A stretch of DNA of 64,000 nucleotides from Octadecabacter sp. SW4 (GTDB lineage Bacteria; Pseudomonadota; Alphaproteobacteria; Rhodobacterales; Rhodobacteraceae), in NCBI RefSeq assembly GCF_008065155.1, contig NZ_CP042819.1:1-64000 (forward strand). The letters run 5' to 3'. Numbering within the stretch: the first letter of the stretch is position 1; each line of letters opens with the position of its first letter. This document shows, piece by piece, positions 11,425 to 20,645 of the stretch. The position numbers and the translations under genes are program-made. The notes under the pieces are model-generated. The model was given only the letters and a program-made list of their open reading frames with translations. It was not told where the DNA came from and searched no databases.

Positions 11425-12717
11425 ATGGTCGATATCGCCACCCGCGTCTGGAACCACAAGTGGAAGATCGACCCGATCGTCCGCTCCCTGATTGATACGG
11501 ATTTCTACAAGCTGCTGATGTGCCAGTCGGTGTTTCGCAACAAACCTGATGTGACCGTCACATTCTCGCTGATCAACCGGACCAAATCCGTGCGGCTGGC
11601 CGATCTGGTGGACGAAGGCGAATTGCGCGAACAGCTTGATCACATCCGCTCGCTGTCCCTGACGCGGGGCGAAAGCACATGGCTGCGCGGCAACACATTT
11701 TATGGCAAACGGCAGATGTTCACCCCTGCCTTTGTCGAATGGTTCGAAAATCTGCGCCTGCCCCCCTACCACCTCGAAAAACGCGACGGCCAGTATGAAC
11801 TGACCTTCGAGGGCAAGTGGCCCGAGGTGATGATGTGGGAAATTCCCGCCCTCGCCGTGTTGATGGAACTGCGCGGGCGCGCCGTGCTTGGCACGATGGG
11901 GCGATTCGAACTACAGGTGCTTTATGCCCGTGCCATGACGAAGGTCTGGGAAAAGGTCGAGCTGCTGCGCCCGCTCAAAGGGCTGCGTGTCGCCGATTTC
12001 GGCACCCGCCGCCGTCATTCGTTCCTGTGGCAGGACTGGTGCGTGCGCGCGATGCACGAAGGGCTGGGAACCGGCTTTACCGGCACCTCCAACTGCCTGA
12101 TTGCGAAAAACCGCGACCTCGAGGCAATCGGCACAAACGCCCACGAATTGCCGATGGTCTATTCCGCCTTGGCCCCTGATGACGCCGCCCTCGCGCAGGC
12201 CCCCTATGACGTGCTGAGCGATTGGCACGAAGAGCACGACGGCAACCTGCGCATCATCCTGCCCGACACCTATGGCACCCAGGGCTTCCTTGATAACGCG
12301 CCCGATTGGCTGGCAGGCTGGACGGGTATCCGCGTCGATTCAGGTGACCCCGCCGAAGGGGCCGAGCGTGCCATCCGCTGGTGGCAATCGCGCGGCGAAG
12401 ACCCAGCGGATAAACTGGTGATCTTTTCCGATGGGCTGGACGCGGGCAAAATCGTCGAGCTCCACCAACAATTCCTTGGCCGCTGCAAAGTCAGCTTCGG
12501 TTGGGGCACCATGCTCACCAACGACTTCAAAGGCCTGACAACCGGCGACGCCCTCGCCCCCTTCTCGCTGGTCTGCAAAGCCGTCGCGGCCAACGGCCAC
12601 CCCACCGTGAAACTCTCGGACAACCCGAATAAAGCGATGGGGCCGAAGGATGAGATTGCACGTTATAAGCGGGTGTTCGGGGTCGGAGAGCAGGATAGGA
12701 TGGAGGTTGTGGTTTAG
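11425..12717 (+). CDS. pncB: Nicotinate phosphoribosyltransferase PncB
   Basis: PncB converts nicotinate and PRPP to nicotinate mononucleotide, using ATP hydrolysis; it is the step after PncA in NAD salvage. The 430-residue protein shows the family N terminus [17 protein letters not shown], the active-site area [10 protein letters not shown] (the phosphorylatable His region), [10 protein letters not shown] and the PRPP-binding part [20 protein letters not shown]. Its ribosome site is AAAGGGAGCC. The stop overlaps the stop of the opposing HNH gene by four bases (TTAG). Confidence 0.95.
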   Translation: MVDIATRVWNHKWKIDPIVRSLIDTDFYKLLMCQSVFRNKPDVTVTFSLINRTKSVRLADLVDEGELREQLDHIRSLSLTRGESTWLRGNTFYGKRQMFTPAFVEWFENLRLPPYHLEKRDGQYELTFEGKWPEVMMWEIPALAVLMELRGRAVLGTMGRFELQVLYARAMTKVWEKVELLRPLKGLRVADFGTRRRHSFLWQDWCVRAMHEGLGTGFTGTSNCLIAKNRDLEAIGTNAHELPMVYSALAPDDAALAQAPYDVLSDWHEEHDGNLRIILPDTYGTQGFLDNAPDWLAGWTGIRVDSGDPAEGAERAIRWWQSRGEDPADKLVIFSDGLDAGKIVELHQQFLGRCKVSFGWGTMLTNDFKGLTTGDALAPFSLVCKAVAANGHPTVKLSDNPNKAMGPKDEIARYKRVFGVGEQDRMEVVV

Positions 12718-13706
12718 AATGAACCAACACCGATATCGCGCATATACTTGAAACGAATTCTTTTCTTGAGCTGAGACAAGTCGGAAGGATCATCTTGCTT
12801 GTGGATCATTCGATGGCAGTTGGGGCATAATACTAGGAAATCCCGCGGAATTTCATATCGTCTCGTTTCCCCTTCAGCCAAACCCTGAAGCGGCTTGGAG
12901 TGGTGCACATCGAGCGGCGTTTGGTCAGGTCTCCCAGAGAACACGTAGTCAGTTTTTGGGTTCAATCCACAGCCCTCACAGACCGTTCCACGCTTTGCCA
13001 GCACCTGTCGCCTTACGCTTGGGGCCCGCTCGATCCTCTTTGAAAGAACATACCTTCTCGTCTCTTCAATACCCTGATTTCCGGCCTCCTCAATCATGGC
13101 ATCCGTCGGGGAAGTACCTCCTCGATCTATCAGCGCCTCGTAGGCGAAAAGCATTTTCTCCAAGTCAGAATTGAAATCTTTGGTATTGATATTTCTAGCA
13201 TCATATTCTCTCCCAAAGGCATGGCCCGCCACGTATCCGGATGGGAGAGTTGCATCAGAGCCGAGATCAATCGGGCCATCGTCAAAGTGCCGCGAAAAGT
13301 CGGATACCCGAAGTGCGATATCACGGGCTCTTCGGCGCAAGACGTCACGGCCAGTCTTAACACCGAATTCTTCGTCAACAGCCGTAGTACCTTGATTCAA
13401 GGATAGGAAAATCTTCTCCGATTGGGGGTTGATCAGGTAGACAATATAATAGCCCCGCGTAGCTGTGGTCGTTATGAGTGGATCGAAAAATGCCAACCAA
13501 GGGACTGCGGCCCAATTGCCGTTTCCTACGCTCGCCTTCACGGTCATTTCAAAAGGCAAGAAAATAAGTCGCTTCTTCGCTTCTTCAGCGATTTCTTTCC
13601 TTACAAAATTACCAAACGCGCTATTTTTAAATGGCTTTCCCCTCGCATAGGTGAATTCAGTTGCAACACGAGAGAGCATTTCTGAGAGCATTGTAGATAG
13701 AACCAT
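12714..13706 (-). CDS. MrcB-N (DUF3578) plus HNH endonuclease protein
   Basis: A 330-residue protein with two recognisable parts. Residues about 50-195 match the MrcB N-terminal domain (DUF3578), with the hallmarks [16 protein letters not shown] (61-76), RGYYIVYL (84-91) and FLSLNQG (100-106); in known systems this domain recognises modified DNA. Residues 243-303 form an HNH nuclease: C243xxC246, DVHHSKPL with H268/H269, and CPNCHRMIH with C294/C297 and a terminal His. The likely role is a one-gene, modification-dependent restriction enzyme, inferred from the domain pair. No methyltransferase or GTPase partner lies nearby. Its codons are AT-richer than its neighbours, suggesting acquisition. 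Confidence 0.85.
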   Translation of the reverse strand: MVLSTMLSEMLSRVATEFTYARGKPFKNSAFGNFVRKEIAEEAKKRLIFLPFEMTVKASVGNGNWAAVPWLAFFDPLITTTATRGYYIVYLINPQSEKIFLSLNQGTTAVDEEFGVKTGRDVLRRRARDIALRVSDFSRHFDDGPIDLGSDATLPSGYVAGHAFGREYDARNINTKDFNSDLEKMLFAYEALIDRGGTSPTDAMIEEAGNQGIEETRRYVLSKRIERAPSVRRQVLAKRGTVCEGCGLNPKTDYVFSGRPDQTPLDVHHSKPLQGLAEGETRRYEIPRDFLVLCPNCHRMIHKQDDPSDLSQLKKRIRFKYMRDIGVGSF

Positions 13707-13747
13707 TCATTGAAGCTTCACCGCCTAGGGTAGTCGGTGAGGGTCTA

Positions 13748-14173
13748 TCAATCAACTACAGGGCCTTTGCGCAGCGCCTTCACTTCCCCGCGCTTTTTCT
13801 TCCCTTCCACCCGCTTCCGCTTCTGATTAACCGACACCCGCGTTTTCACCCGTCGTTTCGGCACGACCAGCGCCGCGCGCACCAGATCGGCGAGCCGTTC
13901 CCGCGCCAGTTCTCGGTTGCGCGCTTGCGAGCGGGTGTCTTGCACGAAAATCACCACGGCGCCCTCTTTGGTCCAGCGTTGTCCGGCCAATCGGCGGAGC
14001 CGCGTTTTCACCGGACCCGTCAGCGCGGGCGAGCGTTCCGCCTCGAACCGCAGCTCCACCGCCGTGGACACTTTGTTCACGTTCTGCCCGCCGGGGCCCG
14101 AGGCGCGGGCAAAGCTTTCCGTCAGCTCCCACGCCGCAATCGTGATGTCATCGTTGATCCGCAAGTCGTCCAT
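13748..14173 (-). CDS. arfB: Alternative ribosome-rescue factor / peptidyl-tRNA hydrolase ArfB
   Basis: ArfB (YaeJ) enters the empty A site of ribosomes stalled on truncated mRNA and hydrolyses the peptidyl-tRNA. The 141-residue protein carries the catalytic GGQ in SGPGGQNVNKVSTAVELRF near the N terminus, and a strongly basic C-terminal tail (about residues 109-135, KRRVKTRVSVNQKRKRVEGK) that would lie in the mRNA channel. Length and layout match the family. A phased GTATGG repeat array lies directly upstream and may be its promoter or 5' UTR. Confidence 0.93.
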   Translation of the reverse strand: MDDLRINDDITIAAWELTESFARASGPGGQNVNKVSTAVELRFEAERSPALTGPVKTRLRRLAGQRWTKEGAVVIFVQDTRSQARNRELARERLADLVRAALVVPKRRVKTRVSVNQKRKRVEGKKKRGEVKALRKGPVVD

Positions 14174-14180
14174 AGGTTAC

Positions 14181-14219
14181 CCATACGCTTTCCATACGGT
14201 TTCCATACCCGTTCCATAT
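14181..14219. repeat. Four CCATAC direct repeats with exact 11-bp period
   Basis: CCATAC begins at 14181, 14192 and 14203, and CCATAT at 14214, giving four units of 11 bp each. On the arfB strand they read GTATGG and lie in the first 50 bases upstream of its start codon. The 11-bp period places the copies on nearly the same face of the helix, as in regulator arrays. The alternative is a slipped-strand tandem duplication of no function. Confidence 0.65.
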
Positions 14220-14224
14220 CACAA

Positions 14225-14256
14225 AAAGGGCCGCCCCGGCGATGGGACGGCCCTTT
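14225..14256 (-). terminator. Rho-independent terminator (minus strand)
   Basis: On the minus strand AAAGGGCCGTCCC pairs with GGGGCGGCCCTTT around a short loop and is followed by TTTTTG. It would end the transcript that starts upstream of the small ORF at 14380 and keep it apart from arfB. Confidence 0.75.
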
Positions 14257-14323
14257 CGAGTTCGCGGAGGTGGCGGTCGGTTAGAACGCATCCACCTGGG
14301 TGTTCACATGGCCAAAGGCTGCT

Positions 14324-14380
14324 CTAGCCACGCACCTCCCAAGCTGTCCCGACACACTTCTCCAATCTCTCTAATGACAC
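14324..14380 (-). CDS. Putative 18-residue peptide with ideal Shine-Dalgarno
   Basis: A GTG at 14380-14378 opens an 18-codon frame (VSLERLEKCVGTAWEVRG) ending at TAG. Immediately before it, the minus strand reads GAAAGGAGGTGATCC, complementary to the whole 3' end of 16S rRNA, with AGGAGG exactly 7 bases from the GTG. A second tiny frame in another phase (GTG at 14331, ending FGHVNTQVDAF and TAA at 14281) overlaps its end. Both precede the terminator at 14225-14256. No homologue is known to me. It could be a leader peptide, a small protein, or part of an sRNA that mimics an mRNA start. Confidence 0.4.
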   Translation of the reverse strand: MSLERLEKCVGTAWEVRG

Positions 14381-14460
14381 TGGATCACCTCCTTTCGTTG
14401 TTTCGCCTGAATATAGGTAAGCACAACTTGTGGGGATCGCCAAAAGAAAAATGCCCACCC

Positions 14461-15084
14461 CTAGTGGGTTTGTTGCAATCGCCCCACAATTAGGCGGAAC
14501 GGGACCAGCGCCAGAAGGGCAATCGCCAGCTTCACGCCCCAGTCCGCGACCGCCAGCGTGACCCAAAGCGGCGCGTCCGGACCGGCCAGCAAAAAGGGCG
14601 CGGGACTTTGCGCCCAGTCGATCTGCGCATCCGCATTTGCCCCAAACGACAGCAAGCCACTGAAAGCAATGGTAAAAAACAGCGCCGTATCCACGGTTGA
14701 TCCGATCAAAGTTGAGGTCAGCGGCGCACGCCACCACGCCCCATCGCGCAGCCGCGCAAAAATCGCCACGTCCAGCAGTTGCGCCACCAGGAACGCCGTA
14801 GCCGACCCGATCGCGACACGCAGCGCAACGGCAGGGCCAAACTCCAGCATGATCTGGCTCCCGATCAGCGAACAGATGATCCCGACGACAAAGCCCACAA
14901 ATACAACGCGCCGCGCCGGACCAACCCCGTAAACGCGGTTCATCACATCCGTGACGAGAAAGGCAAACGGATAGGTAAACGCCCCCCAAGTCAGCAGGCC
15001 ATCAAGGATCAGGAATTGAACAAGGATATTGGAGGCCACAACAATGGCGGCCATAGCAATTACGCCAGGAAGAATGCGGGTCAT
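14461..15084 (-). CDS. yhhQ: VUT family queuosine precursor transporter YhhQ
   Basis: A 207-residue integral membrane protein of the vitamin uptake transporter family that imports queuosine precursors (preQ0/preQ1). It begins MTRILPGVIAMAAIVVASNI and has about six hydrophobic segments. The family block GAFTYPFAFLVTDVMNRVYG and the later STLIGSTVDTALFF are seen. The frame is open to 15168, but the ATG at 15084 gives a transporter-like start. The downstream tiny ORF lies 80 bases beyond its stop. Confidence 0.88.
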   Translation of the reverse strand: MTRILPGVIAMAAIVVASNILVQFLILDGLLTWGAFTYPFAFLVTDVMNRVYGVGPARRVVFVGFVVGIICSLIGSQIMLEFGPAVALRVAIGSATAFLVAQLLDVAIFARLRDGAWWRAPLTSTLIGSTVDTALFFTIAFSGLLSFGANADAQIDWAQSPAPFLLAGPDAPLWVTLAVADWGVKLAIALLALVPFRLIVGRLQQTH

Positions 15085-15174
15085 TTTGGGTTCCGTTTTG
15101 ACAAGGGTGCGGCGACTTGGCCCCATGATGGGACGCGCCCGTCTAACGCCGCCCCTGGCAGGCGTCAATCCACC

Positions 15175-16089
15175 TTATTGGGAGCTGAGCACATCCACGC
15201 ACTGCGCTGGCAACCGGGCCATCGTCAGTTCGCCCCGCGGTGTTGGCCGGGGTGCGTTCGGGTCAGGTGGTGGCGGGTTCAGAATATCGTTTACCCAGCG
15301 CCGCGCATCGGCACAGCCGTCACCGGCAGGTGCTGGCGCTTGGTCTTCGCAGCTTCGATCTCCACTTGGGCAGGTCAGGCGCACGTGAAAATGCGAGTAA
15401 TGCCCATACCAGGGCCGGACCTTGTTCAGCCAAGACCGATCACCGGTTTCCCAATCGCACATGGCAACCTTGGCCCCGGGAAACACGAAGATACGCGCGA
15501 CACGCGGGTCACTTGCAGCAGCGCGCAGCAATTCCATATGCTGGGTTGTCCAGTTGCCATTGGTATAGGCGCCATTGGCGCGGCGCATGGAAATCGAGGA
15601 CAGTTGTTCGCGTTCGCCGGGTGACAGGTTCAAACGGTTGGGCGGAAGCATCCAGATATCGGCATCAAGGCCAATTTGGTGGCTGGCATGGCCCTGAACC
15701 GGCCCGCCACGTGGTTGCGATATATCCCCGACATAAAGCCCTTCCCAGCCGGGCAAGGTGGCGGCGAAACGCGACAGATCCTGCACGAAATCCAGCATGC
15801 GGGGTTGCGCCCAATTGCGGTTGCGCGACAGGCGCATCGCCTGCCAAGTTGGTCCGGTTTCGGGCAACTGCACAGCACCTGCCTGACAGCCGCGGGAATA
15901 GCTGCCAAGGGCTTCGGAGGACTGGGCCGATGGGCCGGGCACGGCAGCGAACAGCGCCTTAGCCACACGCATATCGCCTGCGTTTTGGGTGGAAACGGTC
16001 GCCGCCTGGGTGACCTCGGCGTCTTGCTGACAGCCTGCCAGCACGGCAAGCGAAAGGATCAGGGCGCCGGTATTGAGGATTTTGACCAT
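15175..16089 (-). CDS. mepA: Penicillin-insensitive murein endopeptidase MepA
   Basis: MepA cleaves D-alanyl-meso-diaminopimelyl cross-links in peptidoglycan. The 304-residue protein starts with a lipoprotein signal, LSLAVLAGCQQD, with the lipidated Cys near residue 20. The LAS metallopeptidase zinc motifs are HASHQIGLDADIW (HxxGxDxD form) and GHYSHFHVRLTCP (HxH). It overlaps the end of the upstream MFS gene by 31 bases, so the two are cotranscribed. Length and motifs agree with the M74 peptidase family. Confidence 0.93.
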   Translation of the reverse strand: MVKILNTGALILSLAVLAGCQQDAEVTQAATVSTQNAGDMRVAKALFAAVPGPSAQSSEALGSYSRGCQAGAVQLPETGPTWQAMRLSRNRNWAQPRMLDFVQDLSRFAATLPGWEGLYVGDISQPRGGPVQGHASHQIGLDADIWMLPPNRLNLSPGEREQLSSISMRRANGAYTNGNWTTQHMELLRAAASDPRVARIFVFPGAKVAMCDWETGDRSWLNKVRPWYGHYSHFHVRLTCPSGDRSCEDQAPAPAGDGCADARRWVNDILNPPPPDPNAPRPTPRGELTMARLPAQCVDVLSSQ

Positions 16090-17450
16090 TCGTCGCGATC
16101 TCCCTCTGGATTAACGTAACGTAACAGAAAATATCCCGCCAGGAAAAGCAGGATCACCGGCGAAAAGCCCAAACGGGCATTTTGTAGCCACCACGTGAAC
16201 AGACCGATCAGCCCCGGCGCAAGGAATGCAGTGGCCTTGCCCGACAGTGCGAACAGCCCAAAGGCTTCGGTCGGGCGCTCGGGATGGGTGTGCCGCACCA
16301 TCATGGAACGGCTGGCCGAATAAATGCCGCCACCCGCACCGCCAATGATTGCGCCGCAGATGTAAAACACGATGTCGGGCAGGGATGATCCCGGGGCCAG
16401 CGGCACCCCGAAAAACGTTTCGCGCGACATGCCGACGATGATCACGCAGACGACCATCAGGGTGATGATACAGAAATGGATCACGGGGCGGGGGCCGTAT
16501 TTGCGATCCATCCGTCCGGCAATGGATGTCGAGATGGCGGCCGTAATCGCACCGACAACGCCAAACACGGCGATCTGCATCAGCTGCCAATCCAGCACCA
16601 GTGCAGCGTAAACGCCACCAAAGGCATAAAGCGCATTCAGCGCGTCACGATACAGCATCGACGAGATTAGAAAATTCAGCAGGCTTTTGCGTTTGACCAC
16701 ACCCTTGAGCGAGGTTTTCAGATCGCGCAGTGCCTCGCCCATACCACCCTGTCGGTTCGGGTCGCGGCCTTCGCGCACATACATCCAGTACGGGATCATG
16801 AAGATGGCAAACCAGACAGCAATGAATGGTCCGACAATGCGCGTGCCTTCGCGCAATTCGCCGTCCAAGCCGAATGGCGGTGGGTTGCCCATCAGGGTCT
16901 TACCTTCAGAGAGCTCAAAGAAAAACACCAGCATGATGGCGAGCGAGACAACACCGCCCCAATAGCCCAGCGCAGCTCCATCCCCCGAAATCCGCCCGAT
17001 TTCATCCTTGTCACCAAGGCTGGGCAGAATGGCGTTGGTAAAGATCAGCGCATATTCGGCGGCCACAAAGGCGATACAAAACGCGATCAGTGCAAACCAG
17101 ATCGCCGATCCGTCCGGCACCATATACCACAACATCCATGCGGCAATGACATAGATGATCGAAAACCCGATGAGCCAAGGCATCCGCCGTCCGGTGCTAT
17201 CGGCATATGCCCCGAGGATCGGCGCGGTAATGGCGATAAATAGCCCGGCGAGGGTCTGACCCAATGACCAAACCGTTTGTGCCTGCGCATCGGCGGCACC
17301 TTCGGCCATGCCGCCCGTCATGAAATATTCCGCCGCGACCGTCGCGAAATACGGGCCAAATATGAACGTCAGACCAAGGGTATAAAACGGTTGTGTGGCC
17401 CAATCAAAAGCCATCCACCCCCAAATGCGTTTGCGTGCTGCCGTTGCCAT
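16059..17450 (-). CDS. UMF1-type MFS transporter
   Basis: A 463-residue transporter of the UMF1/Atg22-like branch of the major facilitator superfamily, with about twelve membrane segments. The N terminus RIWGWMAFDWATQPFYTLGL and the loop ILGAYADSTGRRMPWL (the MFS motif A equivalent) are typical. Bacterial members are of unknown substrate, possibly amino acids or peptides. The ATG at 17450 is preferred over one 18 codons upstream because it follows the ribosome-like GGGGGACGCCAGA and removes a non-conserved Cys-containing leader. Its end overlaps mepA, hinting at uptake of cell-wall fragments, which is inference only. Confidence 0.85.
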   Translation of the reverse strand: MATAARKRIWGWMAFDWATQPFYTLGLTFIFGPYFATVAAEYFMTGGMAEGAADAQAQTVWSLGQTLAGLFIAITAPILGAYADSTGRRMPWLIGFSIIYVIAAWMLWYMVPDGSAIWFALIAFCIAFVAAEYALIFTNAILPSLGDKDEIGRISGDGAALGYWGGVVSLAIMLVFFFELSEGKTLMGNPPPFGLDGELREGTRIVGPFIAVWFAIFMIPYWMYVREGRDPNRQGGMGEALRDLKTSLKGVVKRKSLLNFLISSMLYRDALNALYAFGGVYAALVLDWQLMQIAVFGVVGAITAAISTSIAGRMDRKYGPRPVIHFCIITLMVVCVIIVGMSRETFFGVPLAPGSSLPDIVFYICGAIIGGAGGGIYSASRSMMVRHTHPERPTEAFGLFALSGKATAFLAPGLIGLFTWWLQNARLGFSPVILLFLAGYFLLRYVNPEGDRDEWSKSSIPAP

Positions 17451-17513
17451 TCTGGCGTCCCCCTGTTTTTCAGGGATAAGACCCGCTGTGCGGCAATCTG
17501 GCAAGGCATGATC

Positions 17514-18083
17514 TTAGGACGCGAGGGCGCGCGGCTGTTCGTCGTTGGTATCCTGCATCGGTGGCCAGGGGCGCGTGGCCTCGGCGGCGATCCAGTTTTG
17601 CACCCAGGCGGCGGGAACGGGCCGCGGCGCGGTGATCCCGAGCGCGGCAATCAATTGATCGGTTGGCACCGCACGGTTCTTTTCCACAACAGCCGTGCGA
17701 AACAACACATGGCTGGCGCATTCGCCGTTCCGCTTGAACATCCCTTGCTCGATATAGACGAACCGGTCGTCCCAGGTGGCGATCCGCGTGCGCGTTTCGA
17801 ATTTTTCAAACGGCAGCAAACGTCGCCGATATCTAATCGACGTCCCTGCCACTGTCAGCCCCCATTTGCGTTCTTTCAGCAGCGCCCAAAGCCCCATGCG
17901 CACCGCCGCCTGAAAGCGCCCGAGTTCGTATAGCGTCAGGATACGCCCGTTATTCATTTCCATGAAGATGTCGCAGTCCTGCGGCCAGCAGCGGTGCTGC
18001 GACACATGCGGGTCAAGCGGTGACATCGCGGGCATACGGCGCGCTTTGAGCAGGGAATGGGCAAGGCGAACAAAAGGATACAT
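17514..18083 (-). CDS. Acyl-CoA thioesterase (hotdog fold)
   Basis: A 189-residue protein of the 4-hydroxybenzoyl-CoA thioesterase-like hotdog group. The active-site area is CDIFMEMNNGRILTLYELGR, where the Asn/Gly loop and following helix are the family signature (THEM6-like). The later strands TVAGTSIRYRRRLLPFEKFE and RFVYIEQGMFKRNGE complete the fold. The substrate is unknown. It is transcribed away from yggT and lies 60 bases upstream of the MFS gene on the same strand. Confidence 0.85.
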   Translation of the reverse strand: MYPFVRLAHSLLKARRMPAMSPLDPHVSQHRCWPQDCDIFMEMNNGRILTLYELGRFQAAVRMGLWALLKERKWGLTVAGTSIRYRRRLLPFEKFETRTRIATWDDRFVYIEQGMFKRNGECASHVLFRTAVVEKNRAVPTDQLIAALGITAPRPVPAAWVQNWIAAEATRPWPPMQDTNDEQPRALAS

Positions 18084-18198
18084 GCGTCTTCAATTAGGTA
18101 GCTTTACGTTAACGTCAATCCGTGACGCAGCGGAAAGGCATTGCCCTTTGGCGCACCTGTGCTTACCTCTCCACCAAATCGCAACAAAGGACCGTCAA

Positions 18199-18486
18199 AT
18201 GCAATCTCTCTTTCAGATCCTCATGCTGTTGATCGGTGTCGTCCGGTTCTTTATCATCGCGCACTTCATCATGAGTTGGCTGATCAGCTTTCAGGTTCTC
18301 AATGTCCGTCAGCCCTTTGTGTCGCAGGTCTGGTATGGCCTGAGCCGCCTGCTTGATCCGATCTATGCGCCGATCCGCCGGATTTTGCCGCCAATGGGCG
18401 GGCTTGACCTTGCGCCGCTGGTCGCGCTGATCGGGCTAGAGATCATTCGCATCCTGCTGATTAACAACTCCGGCATCTTCCTCTGA
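18199..18486 (+). CDS. YggT family membrane protein
   Basis: A 95-residue protein with two hydrophobic segments (about 5-28 and 71-90) separated by the conserved loop YGLSRLLDPIYAPIRRILPP, the hallmark of the YggT family (linked to cell-division and ion-homeostasis phenotypes in other bacteria). The frame is open from 17962, but the ATG at 18199 gives the standard length. The ribosome site is AAAGGACC about 10 bases upstream. Confidence 0.9.
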   Translation: MQSLFQILMLLIGVVRFFIIAHFIMSWLISFQVLNVRQPFVSQVWYGLSRLLDPIYAPIRRILPPMGGLDLAPLVALIGLEIIRILLINNSGIFL

Positions 18487-18562
18487 CTCTTGCCCCCGAT
18501 TCCGGCATGTGAGACTGTGCTGTTAACGAGCAGTTAACAACAATCTGACAGGTCATTCGGGC

Positions 18563-20596
18563 ATGAGTGCCGCCACGCTTCTTCGTGATGTTTTCGGATT
18601 CGACGGGTTTCGGCCCGGCCAACAAGAGATCGTGGAAGCCGTCACCGATGGGCGCAATACCCTTGCGATCATGCCCACGGGTGGCGGGAAATCTCTGTGT
18701 TTCCAATTGCCTGCCCTGGTGCGCGATGGCGTCACGGTTGTGATTTCCCCGCTGATTGCCCTGATGCGTGATCAGGTGCGCGGCCTGCGCGAAGCGGGTG
18801 TCGAGGCCGGCGCGCTGACCTCTGGCAATACCGAAGAAGAAACCGATGCGGTTTGGCGCGCGCTGGAACAGGGCAGTCTGAAACTGCTCTATATGGCGCC
18901 CGAGCGGCTTGCATCCGGCGGCACCCAGCGGATGTTGCGTCAGGCGGGCGTGTCACTGATTGCCGTGGACGAGGCTCATTGCGTCAGCCAATGGGGCCAT
19001 GATTTCCGCCCGGATTATCTGCGGATCGGCGAATTGCGCCGCGCGTTGGACGTCCCGCTGGCGGCCTTTACCGCGACGGCTGACGCCGAAACCCGCGCCG
19101 AGATTGTGGAAAAACTGTTCGATGGCGCGCCGCCTGACACGTTCTTGCAAGGTTTCGATCGCCCCAACATCCACCTTGCCTTCGCCGCCAAAGACGGGCC
19201 GCGCGCGCAAATCCTGAACTTTGCCAATGCACGCAAGGGACAATCCGGCATCGTCTATTGCGGCACACGTGCCAAGACCGAAACGCTCGCACGGGCGCTG
19301 GGCGAAGCGGGCCATTCCGCCTGTCACTATCACGGCGGGATGGAGGCCGAAGACCGCCGTATCGTCGAACGCCGCTTTCAGCAAGAAGACGGGCTGATCG
19401 TTTGTGCCACGGTCGCCTTTGGCATGGGGATCGACAAGCCCGACATCCGCTGGGTCGCCCACGCCGACCTGCCCAAGTCAATCGAGGCCTATTATCAAGA
19501 AATCGGTCGCGCGGGCCGTGATGGTGCCCCTGCCGAAACCCTGACGCTGTTCGGCCCTGATGATATCCGTTACCGCCGCCAGCAAATCGACGAAGGGCTG
19601 GCACCCCCAGAACGGCGCGCAGCAGATCATGGCCGCCTGAATGCGCTGACCGGATTGGCCGAAGCGCTGGCCTGTCGCCGCCAATCCCTGCTGTCCTATT
19701 TTGGCGAGGATCCGCAGCCCTGTGGCAATTGTGACCTATGCGACAAACCCGCCGAGGTGTTTGACGGAACGACAGCGGTGCGCATGGCGTTGTCGGCCGC
19801 GCTGCGCACCGATGAACGGTTCGGCGCGGGCCATCTGATCGACATTCTGCTGGGCAATATGACCGAAAAGGTCGCCCAACGCAGCCACGATCAACTGCCC
19901 ACGTTCGGCGTGGGCAAGGAATATTCGCGCGTCCAGTGGCAGGCGATCTTCCGGCAGATGATGGGCCACGACCTGATGCGCCCCGACGGTGAACGCCACG
20001 GTGCGTTGCGCATGACGCAAAAGGCCCGCCCGATCCTGCGTGACGAAGCGGCGATCCAACTGCGCCGCGACACGATCAAGGCGGCGAAATCCGGCCCCAA
20101 GGTGCGCCAGATGGTGAGCGAGGAAGACGCGCTGCTGCTCTCGGCTCTCAAGGCCAAGCGCCGCGCTTATGCCGAACAGCAGGGCGTGCCCGCCTATATC
20201 ATCTTTAACGATCGGACGCTGATCGAAATGGCCGAAACCCGTCCAAAAAACCTGGACGATATGGCTGGCATTGGTGGTGTCGGTGCCAAAAAGCTGGAAA
20301 GCTATGGCAAAGGGTTCCTAGAGGTGATCAACGGCGAGGCGGAAACCTTGCACCCTACGCGGCGCAAGCTGGCCGGACGGGCCGAAGGCGATATTTACGA
20401 TCGGCTTTTGCAGGCGCAGGCCGACCTTGCGCGCGGCCCGCATGGGGCGGACAAACCGATGTCGTGTTCCGCCTCGCAACTGGCCAAGGTCGCGCAAAAG
20501 AAACCCTCCGATATTGACGCGCTGACCCGTCTTGTCGGCGACCGTCACGCCGAAAGGTTTGGCGATGCCTTTCTCGAAGTTCTGTCCGAGGGTTGA
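18563..20596 (+). CDS. recQ: ATP-dependent DNA helicase RecQ
   Basis: RecQ is a 3'-5' DNA helicase acting in recombination and fork repair. The 677-residue protein shows Walker A MPTGGGKSLCFQLPAL, the DEAH box VDEAHCVSQWGHDFRPDY, helicase motif VI QEIGRAGRDG, the zinc site CRRQSLLSYFGE with CGNCDLC, a winged-helix region, and an HRDC domain at about 515-585. About 75 further residues form a second HRDC-like segment ending HAERFGDAFLEVL. The product is longer than E. coli RecQ (609) because of this tail, which is common in alphaproteobacteria. Confidence 0.96.
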   Translation: MSAATLLRDVFGFDGFRPGQQEIVEAVTDGRNTLAIMPTGGGKSLCFQLPALVRDGVTVVISPLIALMRDQVRGLREAGVEAGALTSGNTEEETDAVWRALEQGSLKLLYMAPERLASGGTQRMLRQAGVSLIAVDEAHCVSQWGHDFRPDYLRIGELRRALDVPLAAFTATADAETRAEIVEKLFDGAPPDTFLQGFDRPNIHLAFAAKDGPRAQILNFANARKGQSGIVYCGTRAKTETLARALGEAGHSACHYHGGMEAEDRRIVERRFQQEDGLIVCATVAFGMGIDKPDIRWVAHADLPKSIEAYYQEIGRAGRDGAPAETLTLFGPDDIRYRRQQIDEGLAPPERRAADHGRLNALTGLAEALACRRQSLLSYFGEDPQPCGNCDLCDKPAEVFDGTTAVRMALSAALRTDERFGAGHLIDILLGNMTEKVAQRSHDQLPTFGVGKEYSRVQWQAIFRQMMGHDLMRPDGERHGALRMTQKARPILRDEAAIQLRRDTIKAAKSGPKVRQMVSEEDALLLSALKAKRRAYAEQQGVPAYIIFNDRTLIEMAETRPKNLDDMAGIGGVGAKKLESYGKGFLEVINGEAETLHPTRRKLAGRAEGDIYDRLLQAQADLARGPHGADKPMSCSASQLAKVAQKKPSDIDALTRLVGDRHAERFGDAFLEVLSEG

Positions 20597-20645
20597 GGTT
20601 GGCGACCCGCCTGCTATCTAAACCGTGAACGCCAAAGGATCGCCC

